Shown: in pieces, positions 56,423 through 64,000 of the stretch
How positions within the stretch are numbered: the stretch's first letter is position 1
Layout: every line of letters begins with the position of its first letter
Source of the DNA: Primorskyibacter marinus
GTDB lineage: Bacteria; Pseudomonadota; Alphaproteobacteria; Rhodobacterales; Rhodobacteraceae
Direction of reading: 5' to 3'
NCBI RefSeq assembly: GCF_003313245.1
Contig: NZ_QJSD01000001.1
Span: 372,001-436,000 of the forward strand
DNA: 64,000 bases
Translations under genes and position numbers: made by a program
The notes under the pieces: model-generated
The model's database searches: none
The model's input: the letters and a program-made list of their open reading frames with translations, nothing else
What the model was told of the DNA's origin: nothing

Positions 56423-57895
56423 TTGTCCAAGATCATGCCCACAACTGACCCTTTCGATGATGATAAACTGCGTGAGGAATGCGGTATCTTTGGCGTTGTC
56501 GGCGTCACCGATGCGGCCAACTTCGTAACGCTTGGCCTGCACGCGCTGCAACATCGCGGGCAAGAGGCCGGCGGCATCGTCAGCCATGACGCCGTGCAAG
56601 GTTTCAATTCCGCCCGGCGCTTCGGCTATGTCCGCGATAATTTCACCTCGCAATCGCTGATGGAAACGCTTCCCGGACCGCTGGCCATCGGGCATGTCCG
56701 TTATTCCACCGCCGGATCGAAGGGGCCGGCGCAGATCCGCGACGTGCAACCTTTCTTTGGCGAGTTTTCCATGGGTGGTGCCGCGATCGCGCATAACGGC
56801 AATATCACCAATGCCGACGCCCTGCGCCGCGAGCTGATCGAACGCGGCTCGATCTTTCAGTCCTCAAGCGACAGCGAATGCATCATTCATTTGATGGCGC
56901 GGTCGTTGCAACGCAATATCCCCGAGCGGATGGAAGATGCGCTGCGCCGTGTCGAAGGCGCGTTTTCCGTGATCGCCATGACCCGGACAAAGCTGATCGG
57001 CGTACGCGATCCGCTGGGCGTGCGTCCGCTGGTGCTGGGCAAGATCGGAGACGGCTGGGCGCTAAGCTCGGAGACCTGCGCGCTTGACATCATCGGCGCG
57101 GAATATGTGCGCGAGATCGAGCCGGGCGAAATGGTCGTGATCACCGCCGATAAGGGGGTCGAAAGCATCCGCCCCTTCCGCGCGCGCAAGCCCCGCTTTT
57201 GCATCTTCGAGCATGTCTATTTCAGCCGTCCCGATTCGATCATCGGTGGCCGGTCTGTCTATGAAACGCGCCGCCAGATCGGTGTGGAACTGGCCCGCGA
57301 GGCACCGGTGGACGCCGATCTTGTCTGCCCCGTGCCCGATAGCGGCACACCGGCGGCCATTGGCTATAGTCAGGAATCGGGCATTCCCTATGCGATGGGC
57401 ATCATTCGCAACCAATATATGGGCCGGACCTTCATTGAACCGACCGAACAGATCCGCAACATGGGCGTCCGGCTGAAGCTGAACGTGAACCGCGCGCTGA
57501 TCAAGGGCAAGCGCGTCATTCTGGTCGACGATTCGGTTGTGCGCGGCACCACCAGCCGCAAGATCAAGGAGATGATCCTTGATGCGGGCGCGGCAGAGGT
57601 GCATTTCCGCATCGCCTCGCCCCCCACGGCTTGGCCATGCTTTTACGGGGTCGATACGCCACAGCGCGAAAAGCTGCTGGCCGCGACCATGTCCGAAGAC
57701 GAGATGTGCGCACATCTTCAGGTCAACTCGCTGCGCTTCATCTCGCTTGACGGGCTGTACCGCGCCGTGGGCGAAGCCGAAGGCCGCGATCACAAGCAAC
57801 CGCAATATTGCGATGCGTGTTTCTCGGGCGAATATCCGGTCGAACCTGCGGATATGATCGAAAAAGGCTTCAAGATGAAAACGGCCGCCGAATAA
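56423..57895 (+). CDS. purF: Amidophosphoribosyltransferase
   Basis: The 490-residue enzyme that commits PRPP to purine synthesis. The N-terminal glutaminase nucleophile is the Cys in REECGIFG (about residue 20, exposed after propeptide removal), with VRYSTAGSK and AHNGNITNA; the C-terminal PRTase domain has the PRPP loop VILVDDSVVRGTTSRK. I use the TTG at 56423, 9 bp after GGAG; an ATG at 56435 has no ribosome site at normal distance. It has an ordinary propeptide length. Confidence 0.97.
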   Translation: MSKIMPTTDPFDDDKLREECGIFGVVGVTDAANFVTLGLHALQHRGQEAGGIVSHDAVQGFNSARRFGYVRDNFTSQSLMETLPGPLAIGHVRYSTAGSKGPAQIRDVQPFFGEFSMGGAAIAHNGNITNADALRRELIERGSIFQSSSDSECIIHLMARSLQRNIPERMEDALRRVEGAFSVIAMTRTKLIGVRDPLGVRPLVLGKIGDGWALSSETCALDIIGAEYVREIEPGEMVVITADKGVESIRPFRARKPRFCIFEHVYFSRPDSIIGGRSVYETRRQIGVELAREAPVDADLVCPVPDSGTPAAIGYSQESGIPYAMGIIRNQYMGRTFIEPTEQIRNMGVRLKLNVNRALIKGKRVILVDDSVVRGTTSRKIKEMILDAGAAEVHFRIASPPTAWPCFYGVDTPQREKLLAATMSEDEMCAHLQVNSLRFISLDGLYRAVGEAEGRDHKQPQYCDACFSGEYPVEPADMIEKGFKMKTAAE

Positions 57896-58051
57896 GGCTC
57901 GTTTTTTGTGCCAGAACACGATCTGCGCGCTGCCATCGGCAGCGCATCCAAGCCGCGTCGACCTGACCGGCGGAGGGCAAGCTAGATCGGCATCCGATGT
58001 TCCGGCGGTTTCCCGCCATTTGCCTGCCATGAATGAGACGACGGGTTTAAG

Positions 58052-58070
58052 TATGCTGCATTGCAGCATA
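58052..58070. promoter_or_regulatory. Perfect 19-bp palindrome
   Basis: TATGCTGCATTGCAGCATA: 9-bp perfect arms about a central T, 36 bp before the start of the small PilP-like gene. Candidate operator or -10/-35-overlapping control site. The rest of 57896-58105 shows nothing else. Confidence 0.6.
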
Positions 58071-58105
58071 GATCGCGTCAGTCACACTTATAGTAAGCAA
58101 AGAAC

Positions 58106-58369
58106 ATGGCTCAACCACAAACAACTTCTACGCCGCAATTTGTCTTCGACAAGGCGACCGAGCGGAGCAACAGCAACCTGCGCAAGTTGATCCTGCTGGG
58201 CACCTTCGGGCCCGCAAGCGATCCCAAGGCGCTGCTGCGACTGTCCAATGGACGGGTTGCGCGCGTCGCCATCGGCGACAAGATCGGCGGTGCCAAGGTG
58301 CTGGCCATTGACGATGGCAAGTTGGCCCTGGCGCAGAATGGCAAGACCAACTGGCTGGCGACGCCCTGA
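58106..58369 (+). CDS. Small PilP/GspC-like protein
   Basis: An 87-residue protein whose second half (LLRLSNGRVARVAIGDKIGGAKVLAIDDGKLAL) follows the pattern of the PilP/GspC beta domain that links inner- and outer-membrane parts of pili and secretion systems. It lacks a signal peptide or membrane segment and no pilus or T2SS gene is nearby, so it is either an orphan adaptor or a look-alike. Rhodobacteraceae commonly have this gene after purF, as I recall. Confidence 0.6.
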   Translation: MAQPQTTSTPQFVFDKATERSNSNLRKLILLGTFGPASDPKALLRLSNGRVARVAIGDKIGGAKVLAIDDGKLALAQNGKTNWLATP

Positions 58370-58431
58370 TCGTCAGGACAGGCGCGGGCCTCCCCCTTGA
58401 CCGCGCTGCGCTCTTGTCGCAAGACGCAGCC

Positions 58432-59097
58432 ATGGATCAGAAAATCGCCCTCATCACCGGTGCCTCTCGTGGACTTGGCGCAGCTCTTGCCGAAGCGCTT
58501 TGCCAGACGCATCACATCGTGGCGGTTGCCCGGACGACCGGCGCGCTGGAAGAGCTGGACGACCGCATTCAGTCCAAGGGCGGCAGTGCAACGCTGGCAC
58601 CGATGGATGTGACCAATGTCGATGCCATGGCCCAGCTATGCCGGTCGATCTATGATCGGTGGGGCCCCGGCTCGGAGGCCGGGGCGGGACCCGTGGCACT
58701 TTGGGCGCACACGGCGATCCACGCCGCCCCCCTGTCGCCTGCCTCGCATATGGATGCGAAGGATTGGGGCAAATCCGTCGACGTGAATGTGACCGTTATG
58801 GGGACGCTGATCCCGTTTGTCGCACCACTGCTGGGCAGTGACGGGCAGGCGCTGTTCTTCGACGACCCGCAAGCCGGGCGTAAATTCTTCGGAGCCTATG
58901 GCGCGACCAAGGCGGCACAGATGGCCCTTGTCCGGTCTTGGGCGGCGGAATCGGTCAATACCGGACCACAGGTCCACATTTTGACCCCGCAACCTATGCC
59001 CACCGCAACACGGGCACGGTTTTTCCCCGGAGAAGACCGAACGCCCCTTGCGCCTCCCCGAAGTGAAGCCGACAGGCTACTGGCGCAGATCCGATAA
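58432..59097 (+). CDS. SDR-family oxidoreductase
   Basis: A 221-residue short-chain dehydrogenase: [18 protein letters not shown] cofactor loop at the N-terminus, DVTNVDAM, and the YGATKAAQ active-site Tyr/Lys. The usual NNAG strand motif is replaced by [11 protein letters not shown], and the catalytic Ser position is FFDDPQAG, so activity as a standard dehydrogenase is doubtful; several divergent SDRs act as binding proteins. The ATG at 58432 is used; the substrate is unknown. Confidence 0.8.
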   Translation: MDQKIALITGASRGLGAALAEALCQTHHIVAVARTTGALEELDDRIQSKGGSATLAPMDVTNVDAMAQLCRSIYDRWGPGSEAGAGPVALWAHTAIHAAPLSPASHMDAKDWGKSVDVNVTVMGTLIPFVAPLLGSDGQALFFDDPQAGRKFFGAYGATKAAQMALVRSWAAESVNTGPQVHILTPQPMPTATRARFFPGEDRTPLAPPRSEADRLLAQIR

Positions 59098-59302
59098 ACG
59101 GTCAGAAATTCGAACGCACCCAAAACCACAGTGTCCCCCTCATGCCTGGCAACTCCGATTCTGCCACGCCGCGCCCGAATGGGCGCACGCCTTGCGAGGG
59201 CAGCAGGGAGGGTGGGCGGGCGCTGTCCGAGCAAGGCGTTCCGCCGCTTGCCCCGCGCGCGCCCCTCTACTATTGAGTGCCAAAGGCACCAGGGGGCAAA
59301 AC

Positions 59303-60088
59303 ATGCGTATTCTCATCACCAATGACGACGGCATCAACGCGCCAGGTCTGAAAATTCTGCATGACATCGCCAAAGACATCGCAGGAAGCGACGGCGAGGT
59401 CTGGACCGTCGCCCCGGCCTTCGAACAATCCGGCGTCGGCCATTGCATCAGCTACACCCACCCTTTCATGGTCATCCAGATGGACGAACGCCGTTTTGCC
59501 GCCGAAGGCAGCCCGGCTGATTGCGTATTGGCGGGCCTGCATGAGGTGATGAAAGATACCCGCCCCGACCTTGTGTTGTCAGGGGTGAACCGGGGCAACA
59601 ACTCGGCGGAAAACACGCTGTACTCGGGCACAATCGGCGGCGCGCTCGAAGCCTCCCTGCAAGGCCTGCCCGCCATTGCCCTGTCGCAATATTACGGCCC
59701 CGAAAACAATACGCTCGACAATCCATTCGAAGCCGCGGCAAAACATGGCGCGGACACCATCCGCCGCATTCTGGCTGCGAAACCGTCGGCCACGCCCGGC
59801 TACCAGACGTTCTACAACGTCAACTTTCCGCCGGTCCCGGCCGCAGATGTCAAAGGCACACGCATTGCGCCACAAGGTCTGCGCCGCGCTACGTCCTTCT
59901 CTGTCGAACCGCATGACAGCCCTTCGGGCCGCCGTTTTCTCTGGATCAAGGGCGGCGACCAACGGGCGCAAACCGATGCGGGCGCGGATGCCGCCGTCAA
60001 TCTTGACGGCTATATCTCGGTGACACCAATGCGCGCGGATCTGACGGCGCATGATCTTCTGGATCCGCTCAAAGACGTCTTCGCATGA
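59303..60088 (+). CDS. surE: 5'/3'-nucleotidase SurE
   Basis: A 261-residue metal-dependent survival phosphatase acting on nucleoside monophosphates. Motifs: [15 protein letters not shown] with the two metal Asp residues, VAPAFEQSG, and [20 protein letters not shown]. The position before pcm and the LytM lipoprotein matches the surE-pcm-nlpD order of proteobacteria. The stop overlaps the pcm start (60085-60088). Confidence 0.97.
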   Translation: MRILITNDDGINAPGLKILHDIAKDIAGSDGEVWTVAPAFEQSGVGHCISYTHPFMVIQMDERRFAAEGSPADCVLAGLHEVMKDTRPDLVLSGVNRGNNSAENTLYSGTIGGALEASLQGLPAIALSQYYGPENNTLDNPFEAAAKHGADTIRRILAAKPSATPGYQTFYNVNFPPVPAADVKGTRIAPQGLRRATSFSVEPHDSPSGRRFLWIKGGDQRAQTDAGADAAVNLDGYISVTPMRADLTAHDLLDPLKDVFA

Positions 60089-60729
60089 CAGCAGGGGCCA
60101 CGCAGAAAATGCAGTTCCTCTACGCGCTGCGCTCCAAGGGCGTGACCGACGCGCGGGTTCTGACCGCGATGGAAAAGATCGACCGCGGTCCGTTCATTCG
60201 CGGCTATTTCTCCGAACGCGCCTATGAGGACATGCCGCTTCCCATCGCTTGCGGACAAACCATCAGCCAGCCCTCGGTGGTCGGGTTGATGACGCAGGCC
60301 CTCGACCTCGGTTCGCGCGACAAGGTGCTGGAGATCGGCACCGGCTCTGGCTATCAGGCCGCGATCCTCAGCCAGCTTGCCCGCAGGGTCTATACGATCG
60401 ACCGCCACCGACGACTTGTACAAGAGGCCCGCGCGGTTTTCGAAAGCCTCGCCCTGTCCAATATCACCACATTGACAGCGGATGGCAGCTTTGGTCTGCC
60501 CGATCAGGCACCGTTTGACCGGATTCTGGTCACCGCTGCGGCCGAAGACCCCCCCGGACCGCTCTTGGCGCAGCTCAAGATTGGCGGTATCATGGTGCTG
60601 CCGGTGGGGCAGTCTGACACGGTGCAAAGCCTGATCAGGGTGACGCGCCACGAAAACGGGTATGACTATGACGAATTGCGCTCCGTACGGTTTGTGCCGC
60701 TGGTTGAAGGTCTGGGCAAGGACGGCTGA
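60085..60729 (+). CDS. pcm: Protein-L-isoaspartate O-methyltransferase
   Basis: A 214-residue SAM-dependent methyltransferase that repairs isoaspartyl damage in proteins. Motifs: the isoaspartate-binding [19 protein letters not shown] and the SAM loop [15 protein letters not shown]. The ATG overlaps surE, so both are made together. Length and gene order are normal. Confidence 0.97.
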   Translation: MTAGATQKMQFLYALRSKGVTDARVLTAMEKIDRGPFIRGYFSERAYEDMPLPIACGQTISQPSVVGLMTQALDLGSRDKVLEIGTGSGYQAAILSQLARRVYTIDRHRRLVQEARAVFESLALSNITTLTADGSFGLPDQAPFDRILVTAAAEDPPGPLLAQLKIGGIMVLPVGQSDTVQSLIRVTRHENGYDYDELRSVRFVPLVEGLGKDG

Positions 60730-60792
60730 CCAGCCCTTGAGTTAATTGCCATGACGCCCCGGACCAACAAGGGGCGCATTGAGGATATCGAG

Positions 60793-61983
60793 ATGACGCT
60801 TTACGCGACCCGACGCTTTCCCGCCGCACTGCTTGCCAGCAGCGCCCTTGTGCTGCTGGCCGCCTGCGAACGCCCCTTGGATCTGGACCTTCGCGGCAGG
60901 ATCGGCGGCGCGTTCGATACATCGGACGCCGCGCAATCGGCCACCGCATCAAGGCCGAAACCGGATGATCGCGGCATCATCTCTTATCCGAATTATCAGG
61001 TCGCCATCGCCCGGCGCGGCGACACGCTGCAAAGCGTCGCAAACCGGATCGGCCTGCCTGCCGACGAACTGGCGCGTCACAACGGCATCCAACCCGGCGA
61101 CTCGCTGCGCAGCGGGGAAGTCATCGCCCTGCCCCGCCGCGTTGCGGAACCCTCGTCCGCCACCGGGACAAGCGCGGCCGGGCAAATCAGTGTGACCGAA
61201 CTGGCAAGTGCCGCAATCGACAGCGCGCCCGCGACACCCGCGCGTACCACCCCCTCGCCTGCCTCTGGCCAAAGCGGGCTGGAACCGATCCGCCACAAGG
61301 TTGCACGCGGCGAGACCGCATTCACCATTTCGCGGCTTTACGGCGTATCGGTACGCGCCCTGTCGGAATGGAACGGGCTGGACCGGGAGTTCACGATACG
61401 GGAAGGTCAATTCCTGCTGATCCCACCCGTCACACAAGCGCCAAGCTCTGCCGCATCCGCGTCCTCCAGCCAGGCGACCAACACAACCGAAGCGCCCGGC
61501 ACTGGCAGCCCGACCCCGACGCCGCCAAGCGCGTCGAAACCGCTGCCCGCAGAAACACCGGCACCGGCGTCAACGCCGACACCGGCGCCGGCCTCGCCCA
61601 ACCTGGCAGCAGAAACGACGCAGCCCGCATCGAATGCGAAGATGAGCATGCCGGTCGACGGCTCTATCATCCGCGAATACAGCAAGGGTAAATACGAAGG
61701 CATCGACATTTCCGCCAATCCCGGTACCCCGGTAAAAGCGGCGGCAAGCGGCAAGGTGGCCGCGATCACCACCGACGAGAACAATATCCCCATCGTGGTT
61801 GTCAAACACCCAGACAATCTGATGACCGTCTATATCCGGGTGGACGATATCAGCGTCTCCAAGGGCGATAATGTCAGCCGCGGCCAGTCAATCGGCAAGA
61901 TCCGGTCAGGGAACCCGTCCTATGTGCATTTTGAAGTGCGCGAAGGCTTTGAAAGTGTCGATCCGACGTCGTATCTGCGCTGA
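60793..61983 (+). CDS. NlpD-like LysM/LytM lipoprotein, catalytically degenerate
   Basis: A 396-residue outer-membrane-type lipoprotein: signal AALLASSALVLLAAC with the lipobox LAAC; a first LysM near residues 75-125 (ARRGDTLQSVANRIGLPADELARHNGIQPGDSL) and a second near 175-220 (VARGETAFTISRLYGVSVRALSEWNGLD), a Pro/Ala/Thr-rich linker, and a C-terminal M23/LytM domain. Zinc ligands are missing: KYEGIDIS replaces the His of HxGxD, YIRVDD replaces YAHL, and YVHFEVR retains only one of the HxH pair. Like NlpD and EnvC it probably activates an amidase rather than cutting peptidoglycan itself. GAGG lies 8 bp before the ATG. Confidence 0.9.
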   Translation: MTLYATRRFPAALLASSALVLLAACERPLDLDLRGRIGGAFDTSDAAQSATASRPKPDDRGIISYPNYQVAIARRGDTLQSVANRIGLPADELARHNGIQPGDSLRSGEVIALPRRVAEPSSATGTSAAGQISVTELASAAIDSAPATPARTTPSPASGQSGLEPIRHKVARGETAFTISRLYGVSVRALSEWNGLDREFTIREGQFLLIPPVTQAPSSAASASSSQATNTTEAPGTGSPTPTPPSASKPLPAETPAPASTPTPAPASPNLAAETTQPASNAKMSMPVDGSIIREYSKGKYEGIDISANPGTPVKAAASGKVAAITTDENNIPIVVVKHPDNLMTVYIRVDDISVSKGDNVSRGQSIGKIRSGNPSYVHFEVREGFESVDPTSYLR

Positions 61984-62007
61984 GACACAGCCGATAATTG
62001 ACAATCT

Positions 62008-62038
62008 GCATGGCGTTTCTGGGATGAAAGGCCATGCA
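62008..62038. other. Inverted repeat between convergent genes
   Basis: TGCATGGC and GCCATGCA are perfect 8-bp arms 15 bp apart, with a second, looser arm pair (GTTTCTGGGATG/CATTCTCAGAAAC) overlapping. No T-run; it may act as a weak bidirectional terminator. Confidence 0.4.
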
Positions 62039-62119
62039 ATGAAGGCCATTCTCAGAAACACGACACCGAAGTGTTCAAACATTGGGCGCGTTGCCTGATC
62101 AGACCGATAACAGGCCGGA

Positions 62120-62965
62120 TCAGCTGTAGGCGACGCCTCTGCGCCCTGCCAGATCCGTGAAATATTGCCAGGCGACACGGCCCGAACGGGCACCGCGCGT
62201 GGCTTGCCATTCGATCGCTTCGGCGCGCAATGTCTCGTCGTCGATCTCGACGCCATAAGCGTCACAATAACCCCGGATCATTGCGAGATATTCGTCCTGA
62301 CTGCACGGATGAAAGCCCAGCCAAAGCCCGAAACGATCCGAAAGCGAGACCTTTTCCTCGACCGCCTCGGACGGGTTGATCCCGGACGAACGCTCATTCT
62401 CGATCATGTCGCGTGGCATCAGGTGGCGGCGGTTCGACGTGGCATAGAACACCACATTGTCCGGGCGCCCTTCGATGCCGCCGTCCAGAACCGCCTTGAG
62501 CGATTTGTAATGCTGGTCATCATGGCTGAAGGACAGATCATCGCAGAACAGCAGGAACCGGTGCTCAGAGCCGCGCAGCAGGGCCAGAAGCCGCCCCACC
62601 GACGGCAGATCCTCGCGCTGCAATTCGACAATCTTCAACGGCAGCCCGTCTGCCAGCACCGACGCATGGACCGCCTTGACGAGCGAGGATTTCCCCATCC
62701 CCCGCGCGCCCCAAAGCAGCGCGTTGTTGGCGGACAAGCCTCGGGCGAATTGCAGCGTGTTTGCCAGCAACGTGTCACGCGACCGATCCACACCGATCAG
62801 CAGCGAAAGATCCACCCGGTTGACCCGCGGGACCGGCTGCAAGCGATCCGGCGCGACATGCCAGACAAACGCATCTGCCTGGTCGAAATCGGGGGCATCC
62901 AGCGGTGCAGGAGCCATACGCTCCAGCGCCTGGGCGATACGTTTCAGCGACTTGGATTTTCTCAT
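62120..62965 (-). CDS. DUF815 AAA-like ATPase
   Basis: A 281-residue ATPase of the DUF815 group. The core has Walker [18 protein letters not shown], Walker [10 protein letters not shown] and a sensor-type [11 protein letters not shown]; the C-terminus is helical. Related proteins occur throughout alphaproteobacteria with unknown function. Its ATG overlaps the tatC stop (62962-62965). Confidence 0.9.
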   Translation of the reverse strand: MRKSKSLKRIAQALERMAPAPLDAPDFDQADAFVWHVAPDRLQPVPRVNRVDLSLLIGVDRSRDTLLANTLQFARGLSANNALLWGARGMGKSSLVKAVHASVLADGLPLKIVELQREDLPSVGRLLALLRGSEHRFLLFCDDLSFSHDDQHYKSLKAVLDGGIEGRPDNVVFYATSNRRHLMPRDMIENERSSGINPSEAVEEKVSLSDRFGLWLGFHPCSQDEYLAMIRGYCDAYGVEIDDETLRAEAIEWQATRGARSGRVAWQYFTDLAGRRGVAYS

Positions 62966-63834
62966 TTATCGTCGAAGTCCTTCATCAACGGGTCTTCGAT
63001 GTCCTCGTCATCATAGTAGCCTTCGGCGCGCAGACGCGCCTCGCGCTTGGTCTCTACCCGGCGCACCAGCCAGATCGAGATCTCATACAGCCCGTAGACC
63101 ACGACGAACAGGATAACTTGCGTGATGACATCCGGCGGCGTGACAAGGGCTGCCAGAACCAGAATGGCAACCACCGCATATTTGCGCACATTGCCCAGAC
63201 CTTCGGACGAGACCAGCCCCGCCTTGCCCATCAGCGTCAGCAGGACAGGCAGTTGGAAACACAGCCCGAAGGCCACGATGAACTTGATCGTCAGGTTCAG
63301 ATATTCCTGCGCGGACCCCTGAAAGGCGATGCCTGCGGTGCCATTCGTCACCTCTTCGTTCAGCACAGTCCCCGGTTGCTGGAAGCCCAGAAAGAAATCA
63401 AAAGCCAGCGGCGTGACGATGTAGAACGCAAAAGACGCGCCCAGAAAGAACATGAAGGGCGAGGCGATCAGGAAGGGCAGGAACGCCCCCTGCTCGGACT
63501 TGTACAGGCCGGGTGCCACGAACCGCCACATCTGATAGGAAATATAGGGGAATGACAGCATCAGCCCGCCCATAAGCGAGATCGAGATCGCGACGAAGAA
63601 GCCCTCTTGCAGCTTGATCAGGATCAGCCCGCAATCGGCCGTGCCGCGCGCCGCCATCGCATCGCATAGCGGATGCGTCAGAAAGTTGAAAATCGGGTTC
63701 CAGACGGTGAAACAGATGATCATGCCCAGAACGAAGGCAAGGGCCGAATGCATCAGCCGGGTGCGCAGTTCTGCCAGATGTTCGATCAGCGGGGCAGAGC
63801 TATCCTCGATCTCGTCGTGATCGATTTGGGTCAT
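62962..63834 (-). CDS. tatC: Sec-independent protein translocase TatC
   Basis: The 290-residue six-TM core of the twin-arginine translocase, which binds RR signal peptides of folded cargo. Visible are the N-terminal [36 protein letters not shown] and [15 protein letters not shown]. The C-terminal tail after TM6 is longer than in E. coli and charged. It is coupled to tatB (overlap at 63831-63834) and to the ATPase gene downstream; cargo in this window includes the Tat-exported dehydrogenase subunit. Confidence 0.98.
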   Translation of the reverse strand: MTQIDHDEIEDSSAPLIEHLAELRTRLMHSALAFVLGMIICFTVWNPIFNFLTHPLCDAMAARGTADCGLILIKLQEGFFVAISISLMGGLMLSFPYISYQMWRFVAPGLYKSEQGAFLPFLIASPFMFFLGASFAFYIVTPLAFDFFLGFQQPGTVLNEEVTNGTAGIAFQGSAQEYLNLTIKFIVAFGLCFQLPVLLTLMGKAGLVSSEGLGNVRKYAVVAILVLAALVTPPDVITQVILFVVVYGLYEISIWLVRRVETKREARLRAEGYYDDEDIEDPLMKDFDDK

Positions 63835-64000
63835 GCGTCACCTGCCGATTTGTCGGGCTTGGTCTCTGGCGCGGGCTTCGCCGTGTCAACCTGCGCGACT
63901 TCTGCCTCTGCCGCCTCGGCGGCCTCAAGCGCGTCTTCTGCCTCGCGGGCCTTGCGTTCTGCGGCCTTGCGGGCGGTGCCTGCCTTGATCTTGCGGGCGG
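63831..64000 (-). CDS. tatB: TatB, C-terminal part (cut by window end)
   Basis: Open from the window edge to a TGA at 63831-63833 that overlaps the tatC ATG. The 55 visible residues ([21 protein letters not shown], then alternating Ala/Glu and a [15 protein letters not shown] end) are the charged, Ala/Glu-rich tail expected of TatB in this position. The membrane anchor lies outside the window. Confidence 0.85.
   Translation of the reverse strand, partial: ARKIKAGTARKAAERKAREAEDALEAAEAAEAEVAQVDTAKPAPETKPDKSAGDA

Overview
The window comes from a member of the Rhodobacteraceae, most likely a marine Roseobacter-group alphaproteobacterium. The evidence is: GC near 60-65%; a ctaD gene standing alone; the order tatB-tatC, DUF815 ATPase, LytM lipoprotein, pcm, surE; the order glyQ, small membrane protein, glyS, ppdK-like, SleB-like hydrolase; and FnrL- and CtrA-like boxes. 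No transposase, integrase, prophage or CRISPR array was seen.

Layout. 1-10.2 kb holds assorted metabolism: an SDR, a lipoprotein, sufE, a membrane alpha/beta-hydrolase, a Tat-exported small subunit plus GMC dehydrogenase pair, DUF488, a 5-formyl-THF cyclo-ligase/HPP-CBS operon and a cation diffusion facilitator. 10.3-25.4 kb is an accessory catabolic locus: aspartoacylase-like deacylase, three type I sulfatase-superfamily hydrolases, an M81 (MlrC-like) protein, an enolase-superfamily enzyme, a complete dipeptide-type ABC importer split over two transcription units, and a GntR/FCD regulator. A tRNA-Leu(GAG) follows. 25.7-43.4 kb is largely housekeeping: phosphoesterase/lipid kinase, lipB, ctaD, carA, a two-domain glycosyltransferase, GntR plus HAD phosphatase, a UbiH-type hydroxylase, a class V aminotransferase, tandem Lrp regulators divergent from ilvC, and an EamA transporter. 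43.5-54.3 kb is a long minus-strand run: glyQ, small membrane protein, glyS, ppdK-like, sleB-like, folB, folP, glmM. 54.5-64 kb has a degenerate protease, purF, a PilP-like small protein, an SDR, surE-pcm-nlpD-like, a DUF815 ATPase and tatC-tatB (cut by the window end).

The strongest candidate for a new system is the 10.3-25.4 kb locus. The same 18-bp operator, TNGTAT-N6-ATACGA, lies in its three divergent or upstream intergenic regions (10326-10343, 18515-18532, 22019-22036). It matches the TNGTATACNA type expected for an FCD-family GntR protein, and such a regulator is encoded inside the locus. The operator therefore ties importer, sulfatases, deacylase, M81 protein and enolase-family enzyme into one predicted regulon for uptake and breakdown of a small peptide-like or N-acylated compound carrying a sulfate, sulfamate or phosph(on)ate ester. 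The substrate is not known from the sequence.

Other points: a patch of about 300 bp with about 42% GC inside otherwise about 65% GC glyS; an exported trypsin-like protein whose catalytic Ser and His are both replaced; a glycosyltransferase with a GspE/MshE-type N-terminal domain behind a CtrA-like site; a FolB fused to an unrecognised C-terminal domain; and a perfect 19-bp palindrome in front of an orphan PilP-like gene.
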